Below, one piece after another: positions 35,300 through 46,491 of a stretch of 64,000 bases of DNA (positions are counted from its first letter, which is position 1; the number at the start of each line of letters is the position of its first letter). The stretch lies in NCBI RefSeq assembly GCF_902686445.1, contig NC_062218.1, positions 133,657,241 through 133,721,240 on the forward strand. The letters run 5' to 3'. The notes under the pieces are model-generated. The model searched no databases, was not told the DNA's origin, and saw only the letters and a program-made list of their open reading frames with translations. Position numbers and translations under genes: made by a program. The DNA comes from Sciurus carolinensis. Its lineage: Eukaryota; Chordata; Mammalia; Rodentia; Sciuridae.

Positions 35300-36640
35300 C
35301 TTCCTCACTGGTGACTCTCATACCCCCAGTATAGCTCTGGGCCTAAGACACTAAATGGGGCTAATAATGCCAATGGTTGGGACAGAGCAATTATCCACTA
35401 TGCATTCATTTCCTTCCCTTTCTTGGGAGACCCAACATGTGTCCCTCACTTTCAGAAATGATAACCTTATATTCCTCTGCCCAGAAGAGCTCCCTGGGGT
35501 CATGGCCTACAGAAGGAAGTCCTCATGTGCTCTGCCAAAAGATACTAGTGTCCTGTTGACTTCCATAGTTTCCTTAGGGCATTAGTATCCAACTGCCAAG
35601 GATGCCCCAAACTACTAAACCCATAATTTGCTCAGGAAGAGCCCTGTCAACTTACCTGAGAAAGACCCATGAGTTGGGGTAGGGAGTGCTCAATTTCACT
35701 ATTTTTGAAGAAAGCCAACCCAGGCTCCAGTGTTACCAGGTAAAGGCCTTTGCATGGGACACCAAGGATCTTTCTGATTGGAAAATTCCTACTTTCCATG
35801 CAATGTTATAGCTAAAGGCCAGGAAGTAGTGCAGCCTCTTTGAATCAGTAAAATAATGCCCCTGATGAGTAAATATTTACTTGGTTTATTTGTTGTGAGT
35901 CAGTTCTCTGTCACTGTGACAAAAATACCTTAGACCAAAGAGGGTTAGCAGGACATTGGATACAGGGCTGGCCACAGGTGCTCCATCAGTGAGCATGATC
36001 TGCCATGCTGGTGTAGGTTTGAGGGGCTAAACACCTGGCTCTATATTTGGGGTTGATGTTAGATCTTGGGAAGCTTCAAATTCTTTGGGTATCATCACCC
36101 TGATGTTACTCAGAAATACTTGTGGTTAAATGTTGCTTTGTAATACATATTATTTATTACTTATTATCTACCCAGCAGGGTAGGACAAGTTCTTTATGAA
36201 CATTATCTCCTGAGACTGGACATAAACAAAATAGAGAACAAACGATAGAGGAAAAAACCTTTGGAAAGAGTTAACAATATTGATCAACTCCTTGCAACAC
36301 TGACTAATAGAGAGAGAGAGACAGACAGACAGAAAGACACACAAGTGACCAATCTCAGGAATGTAAAAGGAAACAGCACTGAAAATTCCACACACATGAA
36401 AAGGATAGCAAGGAATTTTTATGAAGTACCAATACATTTGATACTTTAGATAAAATGAACAAATGCTCTGAAAGATACAGCTTACCAAATTGATATAAGA
36501 AGAAATGGAAAATCTTAACAATACTATTTCTGTTAAATAAATTGAATTTATAGTTCAAAAACTTTCCCAGACAGAAAGTCTCAGGCCTGGGAGGCTTTCC
36601 CAGTAGATCTATCAAATATTCCAGGAAGAAATACCATGAA
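35300..36640. other. No gene seen
   Basis: Contains a possible LTR remnant at about 35,895-36,010 ('GTTCTCTGTCACTGTGACAA') and a short (GA)n/(GACA)n run at about 36,308-36,332. Otherwise unique-looking. Confidence 0.5.
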
Positions 36641-36641
36641 G

Positions 36642-36745
36642 AGCTGGGGATATAGCTCAGTTGGTAGAATGTTTGCCTCCCGTGCACTAAGACCCTGGGT
36701 TCAATCCCCAACACCACACACACACACGCACACACACACACACAA
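36642..36745 (+). mobile_element. ID-type SINE with intact A and B boxes and a (CA)n tail
   Basis: 'GATATAGCTCAGTTGGTAGA' holds a perfect polymerase III A box (TAGCTCAGTTGG), and 'GGGTTCAATCCCC' holds the B box. The tail is CACACA repeats, not poly(A). It is a SINE, not a tRNA gene: there is no cloverleaf beyond the boxes. Confidence 0.9.
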
Positions 36746-37252
36746 ATACTATGGAACACTCATTCAGTTAGTAAAAATTAATATGTCTGACAATAACAAA
36801 CATTAGAGAGGATGAAAGTCAATAGAAACACTTATCATCTTTATATGGGAGTATGAATTGGTACGACCAGTTTTCAAACTACTTATAGAATTGTCTAGTG
36901 AAGTCGATACTTGCCACATATCTTATAAGGGAGCAGCTCCACCCTGGGGTGTCACTAAGAGAATTTTATGTACATGAGCTCTGAGACTCTGCTCTCAGTA
37001 GGAACAACTGGAACCAACCTAAATTCCATTGACAGGAAAATGGAAAAGGAAATTGTGACAGCCTCACATGATGGACCATCACACTGCAGAAATCTCCGAA
37101 ACATCATGGAAAGTAAAAGAGAAATGTACACAGGATGATGTCATTTTCATAAAACATAAAAGCAAGCAAGCTATATAACATGTTGTTTAGAGATACTTAT
37201 TTCTGAGATAAAAATGTTTTGCAAATGGGTTTTTTAAAGTTCCACGAAGCAG

Positions 37253-37345
37253 GGGCTGGGGCTGTAGCTGTGGCAGAGTGCTTGCCTAGCATGTATGAGG
37301 CACTGGGTTTGATCCTTGGCACTGCATAAAATTAATTAATTAATT
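37253..37345 (+). mobile_element. ID-type SINE
   Basis: 'GGGGCTGGGGCTGTAGCTGT', 'GTGCTTGCCTAGCATGTATG' and 'GGTTTGATCCTTGGCACTGC', with an AATT-repeat tail. Confidence 0.9.
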
Positions 37346-37409
37346 AACAAGCAAGATTAAGGCATGCTGTCATCTATAACTACAATTTTTTTTTTTAAAC
37401 TTCCACACT

Positions 37410-37518
37410 TGGGGTTGGTGTTGTGGCTTAGTGGCAGAGTGCTTTCCTGGTGCTTGTGAGACATAGGGTTTGATCCTTGGCACCACATAAGAATAAATAA
37501 ATAGAATAAGGGTAAAAA
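37410..37518 (+). mobile_element. ID-type SINE
   Basis: 'GGGGTTGGTGTTGTGGCTTA', 'AGTGCTTTCCTGGTGCTTGT' and 'GTTTGATCCTTGGCACCACA', with an AATAAATA tail. It is a second ID copy in the same orientation, about 65 bp after the previous one. Confidence 0.9.
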
Positions 37519-37887
37519 AAGTTCCACATTCAATGATTAAGTATGTGAATTGATTAATATTTTAATTATCTTGATTTAGACATTTCACAATGTTTACATC
37601 TATTGAAACATCTTGTTACTCACCATGAATATATGCAGTTTTTATTGGTCAAATATACATTTTAATTAGTTAAAAACAAATTTTAAATTTATTCCAGATA
37701 ATGTGGATCCAGCTAAATGAGAGGGGAGTAGGGAGGGAGAAAGATACAGATGATTAATGGTGTTCTAGTGCCTAATTGGCTGGACAACCTCCAGGTATCT
37801 AATTTGTTATCATGCTTCATGACTTATATATGCTACAGGTCTTTTATGTAGCAAATATTGCATAACACAATCCTTTTCAACAAATAC

Positions 37888-38091
37888 AAGTTGAATTGCC
37901 TTTGTCTAAAATGCTTGAGACGAGATGTGTTTCTGGTTTCTGATTTCTTCAGATTTTGAAATATTCGCACATTATACATAATGAAATATCTTGGGCATGG
38001 CACTCAAGTCTAAACATGAAATCCATTTATGTTTTATGTACAATTTACACACATAGGGATTTGGGGTTTTCAGATTACAGATGCTCAACCT
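37888..38091. mobile_element. Tigger-like non-autonomous DNA transposon copy
   Basis: Starts AAGTTGAATTGCC and ends AGATGCTCAACCT, imperfect terminal inverted repeats. The interior ('ATAATGAAATATCTTGGGCA', 'AGTCTAAACATGAAATCCAT') matches the copy at 46,492-46,803. Non-coding. Confidence 0.75.
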
Positions 38092-38535
38092 GTAATAAAA
38101 GATTGAGAGGACAGCCCACCAAGATCCTCCCATCCTCCTCTTGTTGGTCTGTTATCACTTGGGAGACCACTAATTAATCAAGCCACATAGTCCCCAGGGC
38201 CCATTGTGACCCTGAATTCATGTGTGTGAGGACTGCAGTTGAGGTCAACTCAAAGGGAGCTTTCAGGACGATGGGATGCCCAAATGCTCTTGAAGGTCAA
38301 ACAGGAGTCAGGCAAAATGCTTGTGGCTGGAGAGAGGAGGGAAGAGCAAGCGTCAAGGCTCCCAGCATGAGAGACCCTGGTAGCTCAGTGCCTGCTCTCC
38401 AAAGCCAGTCATGGACTACTCCATTGTCACTATATGGCCGGGGGAGGGAGGACAGCCCGACTTGCAGGAGAGCTCTGGACCTACTTTCTTTCTTTTCCTT
38501 TTCATTTAAAATTTTTATTTTTAATTGACATATAA

Positions 38536-38620
38536 GAGGCTAAGACAGGAGGATCACAAGTTCAAAGCCAGCCTCAGCAAGTTAGCAAGGCCCTAAACAA
38601 CTCAGTGAGAACTTGTCTGG

Positions 38621-38653
<33 letters not shown>

Positions 38654-38661
38654 TATGTATG

Positions 38662-38692
<31 letters not shown>

Positions 38693-38796
38693 TGTATATA
38701 TATATATATATATATATATGGGCTCATATATATGTGTGTGTGTGTGTCTCAGTGGTTAAGCACCCCTGGTTCAATTCCCGGTACCAAAAAAAAATT
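38536..38796 (+). mobile_element. Composite B1+ID SINE with an expanded microsatellite core
   Basis: B1 part 'GAGGCTAAGACAGGAGGATC' to 'GAGAACTTGTCTGG', then the normal A-rich linker expanded into poly(A), (AT)n, (AG)n, (AT)n and (GT)n (38,621-38,748), then the ID part 'CTCAGTGGTTAAGCACCCCT' and 'TCAATTCCCGGTACC' with poly(A). It is 5'-truncated. Confidence 0.85.
38621..38748. repeat. Compound (A)n(AT)n(AG)n(AT)n(GT)n microsatellite
   Basis: About 128 bp of four successive simple repeats. The (AT)n arms can fold into hairpins. It replaces the linker of the SINE. Confidence 0.95.
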
Positions 38797-39389
38797 ATTT
38801 ATAGGGCATGGTATTATAATTTTATGCTTGTATAATGTATAATGATCAAATCAGGGTAATTTGCATTTCCATCTCTTCAAATATTATCATTTCTAATATG
38901 TTGGGAACCATCAAACAGTTACCCTTTAGTTATTTAGAAACGTGCAACTAATCGTTGTAGACATAGTTACTGCCATTATAGAAATTTAGAACTACTTCCT
39001 TATTGTATTTTGGCATCACGCACCAGAGAAAAAGGCAGAGGAGTGGAGAGACCAGGCCAGAACAGAACAGGAGCAGACTGGGGGCATTCTTGGAGGGGCC
39101 ACTAACTCTGCACACTCAGCTACTTGACCTTAAACAGTTTGCATGTGGATTGGGGACAGTGGGTTGACTGAATCCTCAGAAATTAATCACATGCCAGGGC
39201 CCTGTAGGGAGTTGTAATCTACTTGTGACAAATTTTCATCAAAAATGGTTTAACTTCCCGGTACTTTACTGTTTGACCATCCGTAGCACCCATCAGTCAC
39301 CTGGGAAATGGCTGTATCCCCACCACACCAGAGCTTTCCCCCAGCTTAGAACTTCTGACAAGCAGGCTGTTCTGACAAGCCCCTTAAGA

Positions 39390-39780
39390 GTAAAAAATTG
39401 CACATTCAGTGTTTTTTGTGAATGTGTGCAAGACAGATTGTGGAAGAGGCTTAAAGAGGCTAAGATGACAGAGCATGTGACAGCTGCTCTGGGGATGTGA
39501 ATTGCAGGCCCCCAGTGGCCTGCGGTTTGAAAACAGATGTTTCTGCATGAACGCAGCCAAATTGTATTAGCACTTTGGATGATGAAAAGGGCTTTAAGTG
39601 CCTGCGTGTTGCAGTTCTGAAATGTTTGCTGGGTAAAATGTACTTCTATTTTGCAAACAGCGAGTATAAGAAGGAGGAACAAATTAGGTTATGGTGCTAT
39701 AACGAATTTCGTGAGCGGAGTCGTTGACAGATGCACATTTCATATAATAAACGTGATCAGTGATGCTGCCACTTACCTTA
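39390..39780. promoter_or_regulatory. Candidate conserved non-coding element
   Basis: AT-rich, repeat-free sequence that retains isolated CpGs at 39,604, 39,661, 39,703, 39,710, 39,715, 39,722 and 39,752. Methylated mammalian DNA usually loses these unless constrained. Motifs include TGACAG and TTAGCAC. No coding frame or exon boundary pair is convincing. The element is inferred from composition only. Confidence 0.35.
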
Positions 39781-39934
39781 ATGAGGAGAGAGAGAGACAC
39801 GCAGAGCCCAGCATCCCTTCCTGCTGCTGTCTTTATTCCCAGCTCAGACAGGGAGGAGGGCCCAGCCGGACTGCCCTCCCAAAGCCCAAGGTCACCAGCA
39901 GGCTAGGTAGGACTTTCATGGAGAAAGTCACAAG

Positions 39935-40227
39935 CCTTTCTCTTTTTTTTCCTAACAAAAATTTTCTTATAGAAATTTCCAAAAACATGAAGAATGTAAT
40001 GAACATGAATCATCCGATACCCATCTTCCAGCTCCCATTGCTGTTAACTCTCAGTTCATCTTCCTTGAGCTATTACTCCCACCCTGTTAGGTTCTTAAAG
40101 CAAAACTAAGACATGAAATCAATTTCTCTCATGACTTTGATATGCATCTTGGATCTGATAGGGATTTTATTTGCAGAACCATCATGCCATTGACACATCT
40201 CATTAAATTAATAATTTCTTAATATTG
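39935..40227. mobile_element. Ancient LINE-like fragment
   Basis: 'CCAAAAACATGAAGAATGTA', 'GAACATGAATCATCCGATAC' and 'CCCATCTTCCAGCTCC' recall the old L1 3' UTR phrase around 'tacccatcacccagcttc'. Diverged. Confidence 0.4.
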
Positions 40228-40228
40228 T

Positions 40229-40611
40229 TGCCTTAGTCTATTTTCTGTTTCTATAACAAAATATCTAAGATCAGGTAATTTATAAAGAATAGAGGTTTAT
40301 ATGACTCACACTTCTGTGTAAAGTCCAAGAGCAAGCTACTGGCCCCTGCCTAGCATCTGGTGAGGGCATACTTGCTACATGATAACATGGTGGAGGGAAT
40401 CACATGCGAGACAGAGCAAGCATGCTAGTTTGGGTCCCTCTTCCTCTTCTTTTAAAGTCACAAATGCCATCATGAGAACCCCACCCTTATGACCTCATCT
40501 AATCTTAATTATCTCAAAAAAAAGCCCCATTTATAAATATTGCTAACATATGAATTTGAGAATCAAGTTTCCAACACATGAACTTCTGACAAACACACTC
40601 AAACCATAGCA
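40229..40611 (-). mobile_element. MST-type MaLR LTR, antisense
   Basis: Starts 'TGCCTTAGTCTATTTTCTGT' and ends 'CACACTCAAACCATAGCA', with inner 'GATCAGGTAATTTATAAAGA' and 'CACCCTTATGACCTCATCTA'. 383 bp, TG...CA ends; the 5-bp flanks do not match cleanly. Confidence 0.85.
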
Positions 40612-41404
40612 ATCATATAATATTCGGTCCATAATCATATGCTCCCACTACTTAAAATCTTTTTGCAGTTATTTTTACAAATCAGGAAAGATCCAAATTC
40701 TACATGTTGCATTTACCTTTTGTACCTCTTGAGCTTCTTATATTTTGCAATAGTTCTTCATTCCTCCTTTTTAAATTTTCTTCCGTTTGGTCTTCACCCC
40801 ATTCATTGCTAGATTAATGGGGACATTTGTCCTGCAGAGAATCCTGTGTTCTGAATTTGCTTTTTGTATCCTTTGGGTGTCATTTAACTTGTTTGTCTAT
40901 CTCTTACTCTTCTCCAAAATAGTGGTTACATCTATAGTAGTACAAGCACTGACCAGTACAAGCCCCAAAAGTAATTTGAAATCTCTAGTAGCCACATTAC
41001 AAAAGGTAAAATCAACATTAACATGTTTTATTCAACTGACTCTATCAAAAATATTATCATTCCAATATAGTGTAACCAATACAAAAGTTACTAAGGATTT
41101 ATGTTTCACTCTTCAAAACCAGATGTGGTTTTGTGTTTACAGCATATATCAGTTCTGATATTGTTTTCATCAGAAATAACTGATCTGAATTTAGATTTCA
41201 CGAAAATTGCATTTCAAAAACACACTTAAAAGTTTCTCAGTAACTGTGGTAGACTTATAAACCTCTTTTTTAAGTTGTATAATTAATAAATAAGAAACAC
41301 TCATAATGTATAGATATATGTAAATGCTCATAAAACATCACTATAATCAAAATATTGAATGTATCCATCCAATTGCTTTCACTCAGCAAAATTATTTTAG
41401 AATA

Positions 41405-41761
41405 CAGTCATCCCCTATTATCCACAGGGGATATGTTCCAAGACACCCAGTGGATACCTGAAACTGAGGATATACAAGTGGTGATACCATAACAGTTGAA
41501 CTGATAAATGTGATGACTATTAAGTAGATGATGGGAGGGTAGCATTGACAGCATGAACACACTAGACAAAGGCATAATTCATGTCCCAGGCAAGAGAGAG
41601 TGAAACAGCACAAGATTTCATCGGGCTACTCAGAATGGCCTACAAAGTAAAATTTATGAATTACTTATTTCTAGAATTCTCCAGTTCATATTGTCATAAC
41701 ATATTGCCTATGGATAACTCAAATAGGGAAAAACAAAAATGCATACGAGGAGGGACCACTG
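41405..41761. mobile_element. MER2-like (Tigger-derived) DNA transposon
   Basis: Starts CAGTCATCCCCTATTATCC and ends GAGGAGGGACCACTG, imperfect terminal inverted repeats. The inner 'GGGATATGTTCCAAGACACC' and 'CAGTGGATACCTGAAACTGA' are typical of MER2. It lies inside the antisense L1. Confidence 0.8.
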
Positions 41762-41851
41762 TGTTCGTGTTACTCTATGTATCCAGAGTTTCTTCCTTTT
41801 CATTGCTGAGCAGTATTTCATTGTAAGGATATGCCACAGTTTGTTTATAGT

Positions 41852-42845
41852 GACAGGCAGCATTTAAGATGGCCCCAAGATTCCTGCCTCATGCCACAAA
41901 TGTTATTCCCATGAGTGTGACAGGTACATCTGAATGTGATGAGATATTTGGTTGTCAGATATGTTACATGGCAGAAGGGATTTTGCAGATGTAGTTAAGT
42001 TCACAAGGCAGTTGAATTTGAGTTAACAAGAAGGATAAATTCCAGATGGTCTTGACTAAATCAGGCAAACCATTAAATAAGAACAGAGTCATTCCTAAAG
42101 TCAGACTTATTTGAAGCTCAGAGAAATTCTCTTCCTGGTCTTGAAGAAGCAAACTGCCATGTGTGGAGAAGGCTAGTGGCCTCTTAGAACTGAGGGCCTT
42201 AGACTTACAACCATAAGGAAATAAATTCTGTCAACCAGTGAGCTTAAAGGAGGACCCCAGAGTTCAGACAAGACAGCAGCTCCTACTTATAACAGGTATC
42301 TTTGTCCATTTTCTGTTGCTACAACAGAATAGCTGAGACTGAGCAATTTCTAAATAGCGGAGGTTTATTTGGGTTCAGAGGTCTGGAAGCTGGGAAGTTC
42401 AGGATGGGACTCCATCATCTGTTCAGCTTGTGATGGAGCTAGAAGCCGCATCAACTCAAGGCAGAAATTGGAAGGGTATATATAGAAGACAAAACCTAGG
42501 GGGGGAAACTTACTTTATAAGAACCCACCGTTCTGATAACTAATCCAGTTCCATAAAAGGTTGAACTCACTCCCTGAAGAAAGGCATTAGTCTACTTAAT
42601 GGCCTAATCATTTCTCAAAGACTCCACCATCTCTCAATGCTATCAGGCTGGGAACCAAGTTTCAACATGAATATTGGAGGTAACAAACTGCACCTAAAAA
42701 CCATAATACCATTATCTCGGTCTAGTGAATGCCTGAGCAAAGGACTCAACTAGAATGTTCCAGAATCCTGGCCTGTAGGAAGTGAGAAATAATAAATTTT
42801 GGTTGTTTTAAATCATTAAGTGTGTGGCAATTTATTATACATAAG
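41852..42845 (+). mobile_element. ERV-type LTR, sense, split by an antisense MST LTR
   Basis: The left part has 'ATGGCAGAAGGGATTTTGCA' then 'GATGTAGTTAAGTTCACAAG'; the right part has 'CAGAATCCTGGCCTGTAGGA' and 'TTGTTTTAAATCATTAAGTG'. Together they form one LTR interrupted at about 42,296-42,705. Family not assigned with certainty. Confidence 0.6.
42296..42705 (-). mobile_element. MST-type MaLR LTR, antisense, nested
   Basis: 'TTTGTCCATTTTCTGTTGCT', 'GACTGAGCAATTTCTAAATA', 'TATAAGAACCCACCGTTCTG' and 'AACCAAGTTTCAACATGAAT' give an antisense MST LTR. It lies inside an older LTR that itself lies inside an L1. Confidence 0.8.
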
Positions 42846-43410
42846 AAATGTATCCATTGTATCTGTTGATGAACATTTGAATTATTTATGCTTTGGGACT
42901 ATTATAAATAAAGGTACTATGAAAATTTATATGCTAGTGGATATATGATTTTATTTTTCTTGGATAAATACTTATAAGTGAAATGCCTAAGTTATATGGT
43001 AAATTCATGTTTAACTTTTCAAAACAACTGCCAAATTCTTTTCCAAAGTGGTTGAATAATTATATATTCCCTCTAACAACATGTGAAAATAAATTCCAGT
43101 TGCTGTACATCCTTGCTACATTTGATATTGTCAGTCCTTTATATTTTAGCTGTTCTAATAGGTGCATAGTGACTTCAATTCTCATTTCCTTAATGGCTAA
43201 TAATATTAAGAATCTTTTCTTTTGCTACCACATGTAAATCTTCTTTGATAAGCATCAATTCAAATATTTTGCACATTTTTAGTTGTATTTTTATTGTTTT
43301 GAGGGTTTTTTATATAGTCTGGGTCTTTATATAGCTCTTTGTCACATAAGTGATTTATAAGTCCTTCTCCCCCACTATGTGGCTGTCATTTTATTCTCTT
43401 CATAGTGTCT

Positions 43411-43626
43411 GTGTGTGTGGGTGTATGGGTGTACTAGGGATTGAACCTAAGGGCACTTAACCACTGAGCCACATCCCCAACCCTTTTTTGTACTTTTATT
43501 TAGAGACAGAGTCTCACTGAGTTGCTTAGGGCCTCACTAAGTTGCAGTGGCTGGCTTTGAACTCATGATCCTCTTACCTTAGGCTCCTGAGCCGCTGAGA
43601 TTATAGGTGTGTACCACTATGCCGGG
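43411..43626 (-). mobile_element. B1+ID composite SINE, antisense, with perfect duplication
   Basis: Reverse-complement ID part ('ACTAGGGATTGAACCTAAGG'), then B1 part ('TTAGAGACAGAGTCTCACTG' to 'TACCACTATGCCGGG'). A perfect 13-bp target-site duplication CTTCATAGTGTCT lies at 43,398-43,410 and 43,627-43,639. A short TG-rich run forms its tail. Confidence 0.93.
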
Positions 43627-43668
43627 CTTCATAGTGTCTTTTGAAGAACACAAGATCTTAATTTTGAT

Positions 43669-43887
43669 GGATGTTGGGTACAGTGGCTCATGCCTGTAAT
43701 AACAGCTACTTGGTAGGAGGTAGGAGAATAAAAATTTGAGGTGAGGTTGGGCAATTTAACAAGACCTTGTTGTCTCAAAATAAAATAAAAAGGACGGGGG
43801 ATGTAGCCCAGTGGTAGAGTACTTACATAGCATGCCCAAGACCCTGGGTTCAATCCTAGTACCACCACTCCCCCAGAAAGCATTGAC
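43669..43887 (+). mobile_element. Alu/B1-like + ID composite SINE, sense, with perfect duplication
   Basis: 'GGGTACAGTGGCTCATGCCT' opens the 7SL-derived part. 'GGGGGATGTAGCCCAGTGGT' and 'CCTGGGTTCAATCCTAGTAC' form the ID part. A perfect 12-bp duplication CTTAATTTTGAT flanks it (43,657-43,668 and 43,888-43,899). Confidence 0.9.
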
Positions 43888-44725
43888 CTTAATTTTGATA
43901 AAGTATATTTGTCAATTTTTCTATTTGATTTTTTAAAAATATTTAGTGTAAGAAATTTTTACATAACCTGTGTTACAAAGATTTTATCCTGTATTTTTTT
44001 TCTCTGAAAGTCTTATTGCCATCAACTTTGCTGTTCTGTGATACATTTTTAGTTAATTTTCGTCTTTGGTAGGAAAAGTGGATCAGTATCAATTTTTTTG
44101 CATCAGTTAATGAATTGTTCCAACCTCATTTGTTGAAATGACCATCTTTCTACACTGAATTGCATTTGTAACTTCTTAAAATGACTACTGTCAATGTATT
44201 TGTGGCTCTATTTCTAGACTGTCTATTCAGTTCATCTCTTTATATATCTTTATGCTAACACTATAGGTGTTAAAATAAGTAGGTTTAAAATAAGTCTTGA
44301 AGACAGGTAGTGTTATACAAATGCTCCAGCTTTGTTCTGTATTACAAGTAGCTTTGGTTATTCCAGTTCCTTTGCCTTTTGAAATGCATTTTACAGTTTT
44401 TCAATTTCTAGCATATATAGATCAGTTTGGGAGATTTGACTTCTTAATAATACTGAGTTTCTGACCCAGAACAGATATTTGTCTAGGTATTTAATTTCTC
44501 TCAGTAATGTTTATAGTTTTCCACATGCAGCTCTTGTACATATTTTCTTACATTTAGCCTTAATTAATACTTACTTTCTAAATATTTGGTAATTTTCTAG
44601 ATATCTTTGTAAATGATATCTACTTTAACTCCTTTGGTCAAAGAACATATTTTCTATAAGTTGAATCCTTTTAAAGTACTGAGACTTGTTTTATGACCCA
44701 GAAGATGTTCTGTATTATTAAATGT

Positions 44726-44900
44726 TGCTGTAGTTCGGATGTTGAATTGCTCCAAAGGCCCGTGTTAAAGTCTTGCTCCCCAGGTTGATGCTGTTGGGAG
44801 GTGATGGAAACTTTAAGAGGTAGAGCCTACTAGTAGGAGGTCTTCCAGGCATTGGGGTTTTGCCCTTGAAGAAGATAGTGGATCCCTGCTCCTTCTTCTT
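44726..44900 (+). mobile_element. LTR fragment (MaLR-like), sense
   Basis: 'CCGTGTTAAAGTCTTGCTCC' and 'TGTTGGGAGGTGATGGAAAC' resemble the element at 19,074-19,408 but the second half is missing. Confidence 0.55.
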
Positions 44901-45917
44901 TTTTTCTTTATCTATAGTTATATTCCTTGACCTGAAATCTATTCTGATAATAATATAGACATAGTAATTATAACAGACTTTCTTTCCCATTCTCATTCAT
45001 TTTAAATTTAAACTAGGGTTCTTGTAGACAAAATTTATGTGGTTCTTGCTTTTGTAGCCAATCTGAATATCTCTGCCTCTTAGTTGAGTTGTTTAGGCTG
45101 TTTACCTTTAATGAGATTATTGATATTGTTGAATTTAAATCAACTATCTTAATAATTTTATTTATCCCACATGCTATTTTATCCTTTTATCTTATTTTTA
45201 TGACTTCTTTTGTATTAATTAGGTATTTTAATGATTCTGTTTTATCTCCTTTATTGTCTTGTTAGCTGTATGCTTTTGTTATGCTGTTTTAGTATTTAAG
45301 TGTCATAATATACTTTTTTGTTTCTTCCTAAAACATTAATACAGTCTTGGCAAAATAAAAGGCATATTTGTTATTTAAAACTTTTCAAGTGTCCTGAACA
45401 GCTTATCTGGATTCTCCCCTCAGGGTCTCACAAATCTGTATCTGGAGTCTCATCAGAGGCTAGGGTCTCCATCCAAACTCATGACTGGTAGCAGATTTCA
45501 TTTCCTTGAGGAAACATGGTGGCTTGTTTCCTCAAGATGTGAGTCTGGGCTCTAGACCTTCTTTTAAAAGGTTACATGTTAAGAGGAGGCTCATCTAGGA
45601 CAATCTCCTTCTGGATTAACTCCAGTCAAGTAATTAAGAGTATTAATTAAGTTTTCAAAATCCTTTCATTTTGCCAGAGAACCTAATCATATTATGTTAA
45701 TCATATTCACAGGTCCTGCCAGCACTCAAGGAGAGGGAATTAATCAAGATGTATACACTCGAGAGTAAGAATTTGGGGACCATTTTAGAATTTTTCCCTT
45801 GTCAATATCATTAATTTATCACTGTTGACCTTCAACTGATATTAGATTACTTCACATATAATGTAAAGTCCTAGACCAATATGCTTCCATCCTCCTCTCT
45901 CAGCCTTTGCACTTATA

Positions 45918-46388
45918 TCTGTTTCTTAGGGCTACCCTAATAAAACATAATAAACTGGGATGGCTTAAAAAAACAGAAATCTATTCCCTCACAGTCCTGG
46001 AAGATAGAAATCCAAAATCAAGGTGTCTGCAGAGCCATGCTCCCTCTGAAATCAACAGAGGAAGCTATCCCTGCCTCTTCCTAGCTTCCAGTGGTTACCA
46101 GAAATCTTTTGCTTTTGTTGCCTTGAAGCTGCACAACTTCAGTCTCTGCTTTCAGTTGGCATATAGTGTCCTCCCAGTGGGCTTGTATCTTAAAATGGAC
46201 CTTTTCTCATAAGGCACCACTTATATTGAACTAGGATCCACTCTGCTCTCTTCCAATATGGCCTCATCCTAATAAATTTTATCTGCAATTACCTTATTTC
46301 CACATAAGATCATGTTTTGTGGTACTAGGGGTTAGGACTTCAGCAAGTCTTTTTTGGAAGGGACATAATCCAATCTTTACCAATGCTA
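45918..46388 (-). mobile_element. MLT1-type LTR, antisense
   Basis: 'TTTCTTAGGGCTACCCTAAT', 'GGGATGGCTTAAAAAAACAG', 'ATATGGCCTCATCCTAATAA' and 'GACATAATCCAAT' follow an antisense MLT1 LTR. Confidence 0.8.
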
Positions 46389-46491
46389 TTATTGTCATAT
46401 ATTTTATTCCATGTATCTGTAAGTCCCCTGCCCCAACACTACTTTATTTTTTTTTTTTTGCTTAAAATAATCAATTCTATTTTAAACATAC

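Larger units (their letters stand above)
38496..39010 (-). mobile_element. Antisense LINE-1 3' UTR, split by a composite SINE
   Basis: 'TTTTTATTTTTAATTGACAT' before the SINE and 'TAATGATCAAATCAGGGTAA' plus 'ATATGTTGGGAACCATC' after it form one L1MA/L1MB-type 3' UTR in reverse orientation. Confidence 0.75.
41240..45350 (-). mobile_element. Long antisense LINE-1 (old) with multiple nested insertions
   Basis: Blocks of reverse-complement L1 in collinear order: 3' UTR (41,240-41,404; 41,765-41,852), ORF2 C-terminal region (42,846-43,397, 'ATGGTAAATTCATGTTTAAC'), then further ORF2 (43,640-43,656; 43,900-44,722; 44,930-45,350, 'AGGCTGTTTACCTTTAATGA'). Interrupted by a MER2-like transposon, an LTR containing another LTR, two SINEs and an LTR fragment. 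All frames are decayed. Confidence 0.75.

Noticed and set aside
36642..36745. Possible tRNA gene
   Set aside because: It has A and B boxes but lacks a folded acceptor stem and anticodon arm; the repeated occurrence of the same unit shows it is an ID SINE.
39651..40109. 152-codon + strand frame overlapping the CpG-retaining segment
   Set aside because: It runs from the candidate element straight into an old LINE fragment, with no matching splice sites, so coding use is unlikely. The non-coding element interpretation is preferred.
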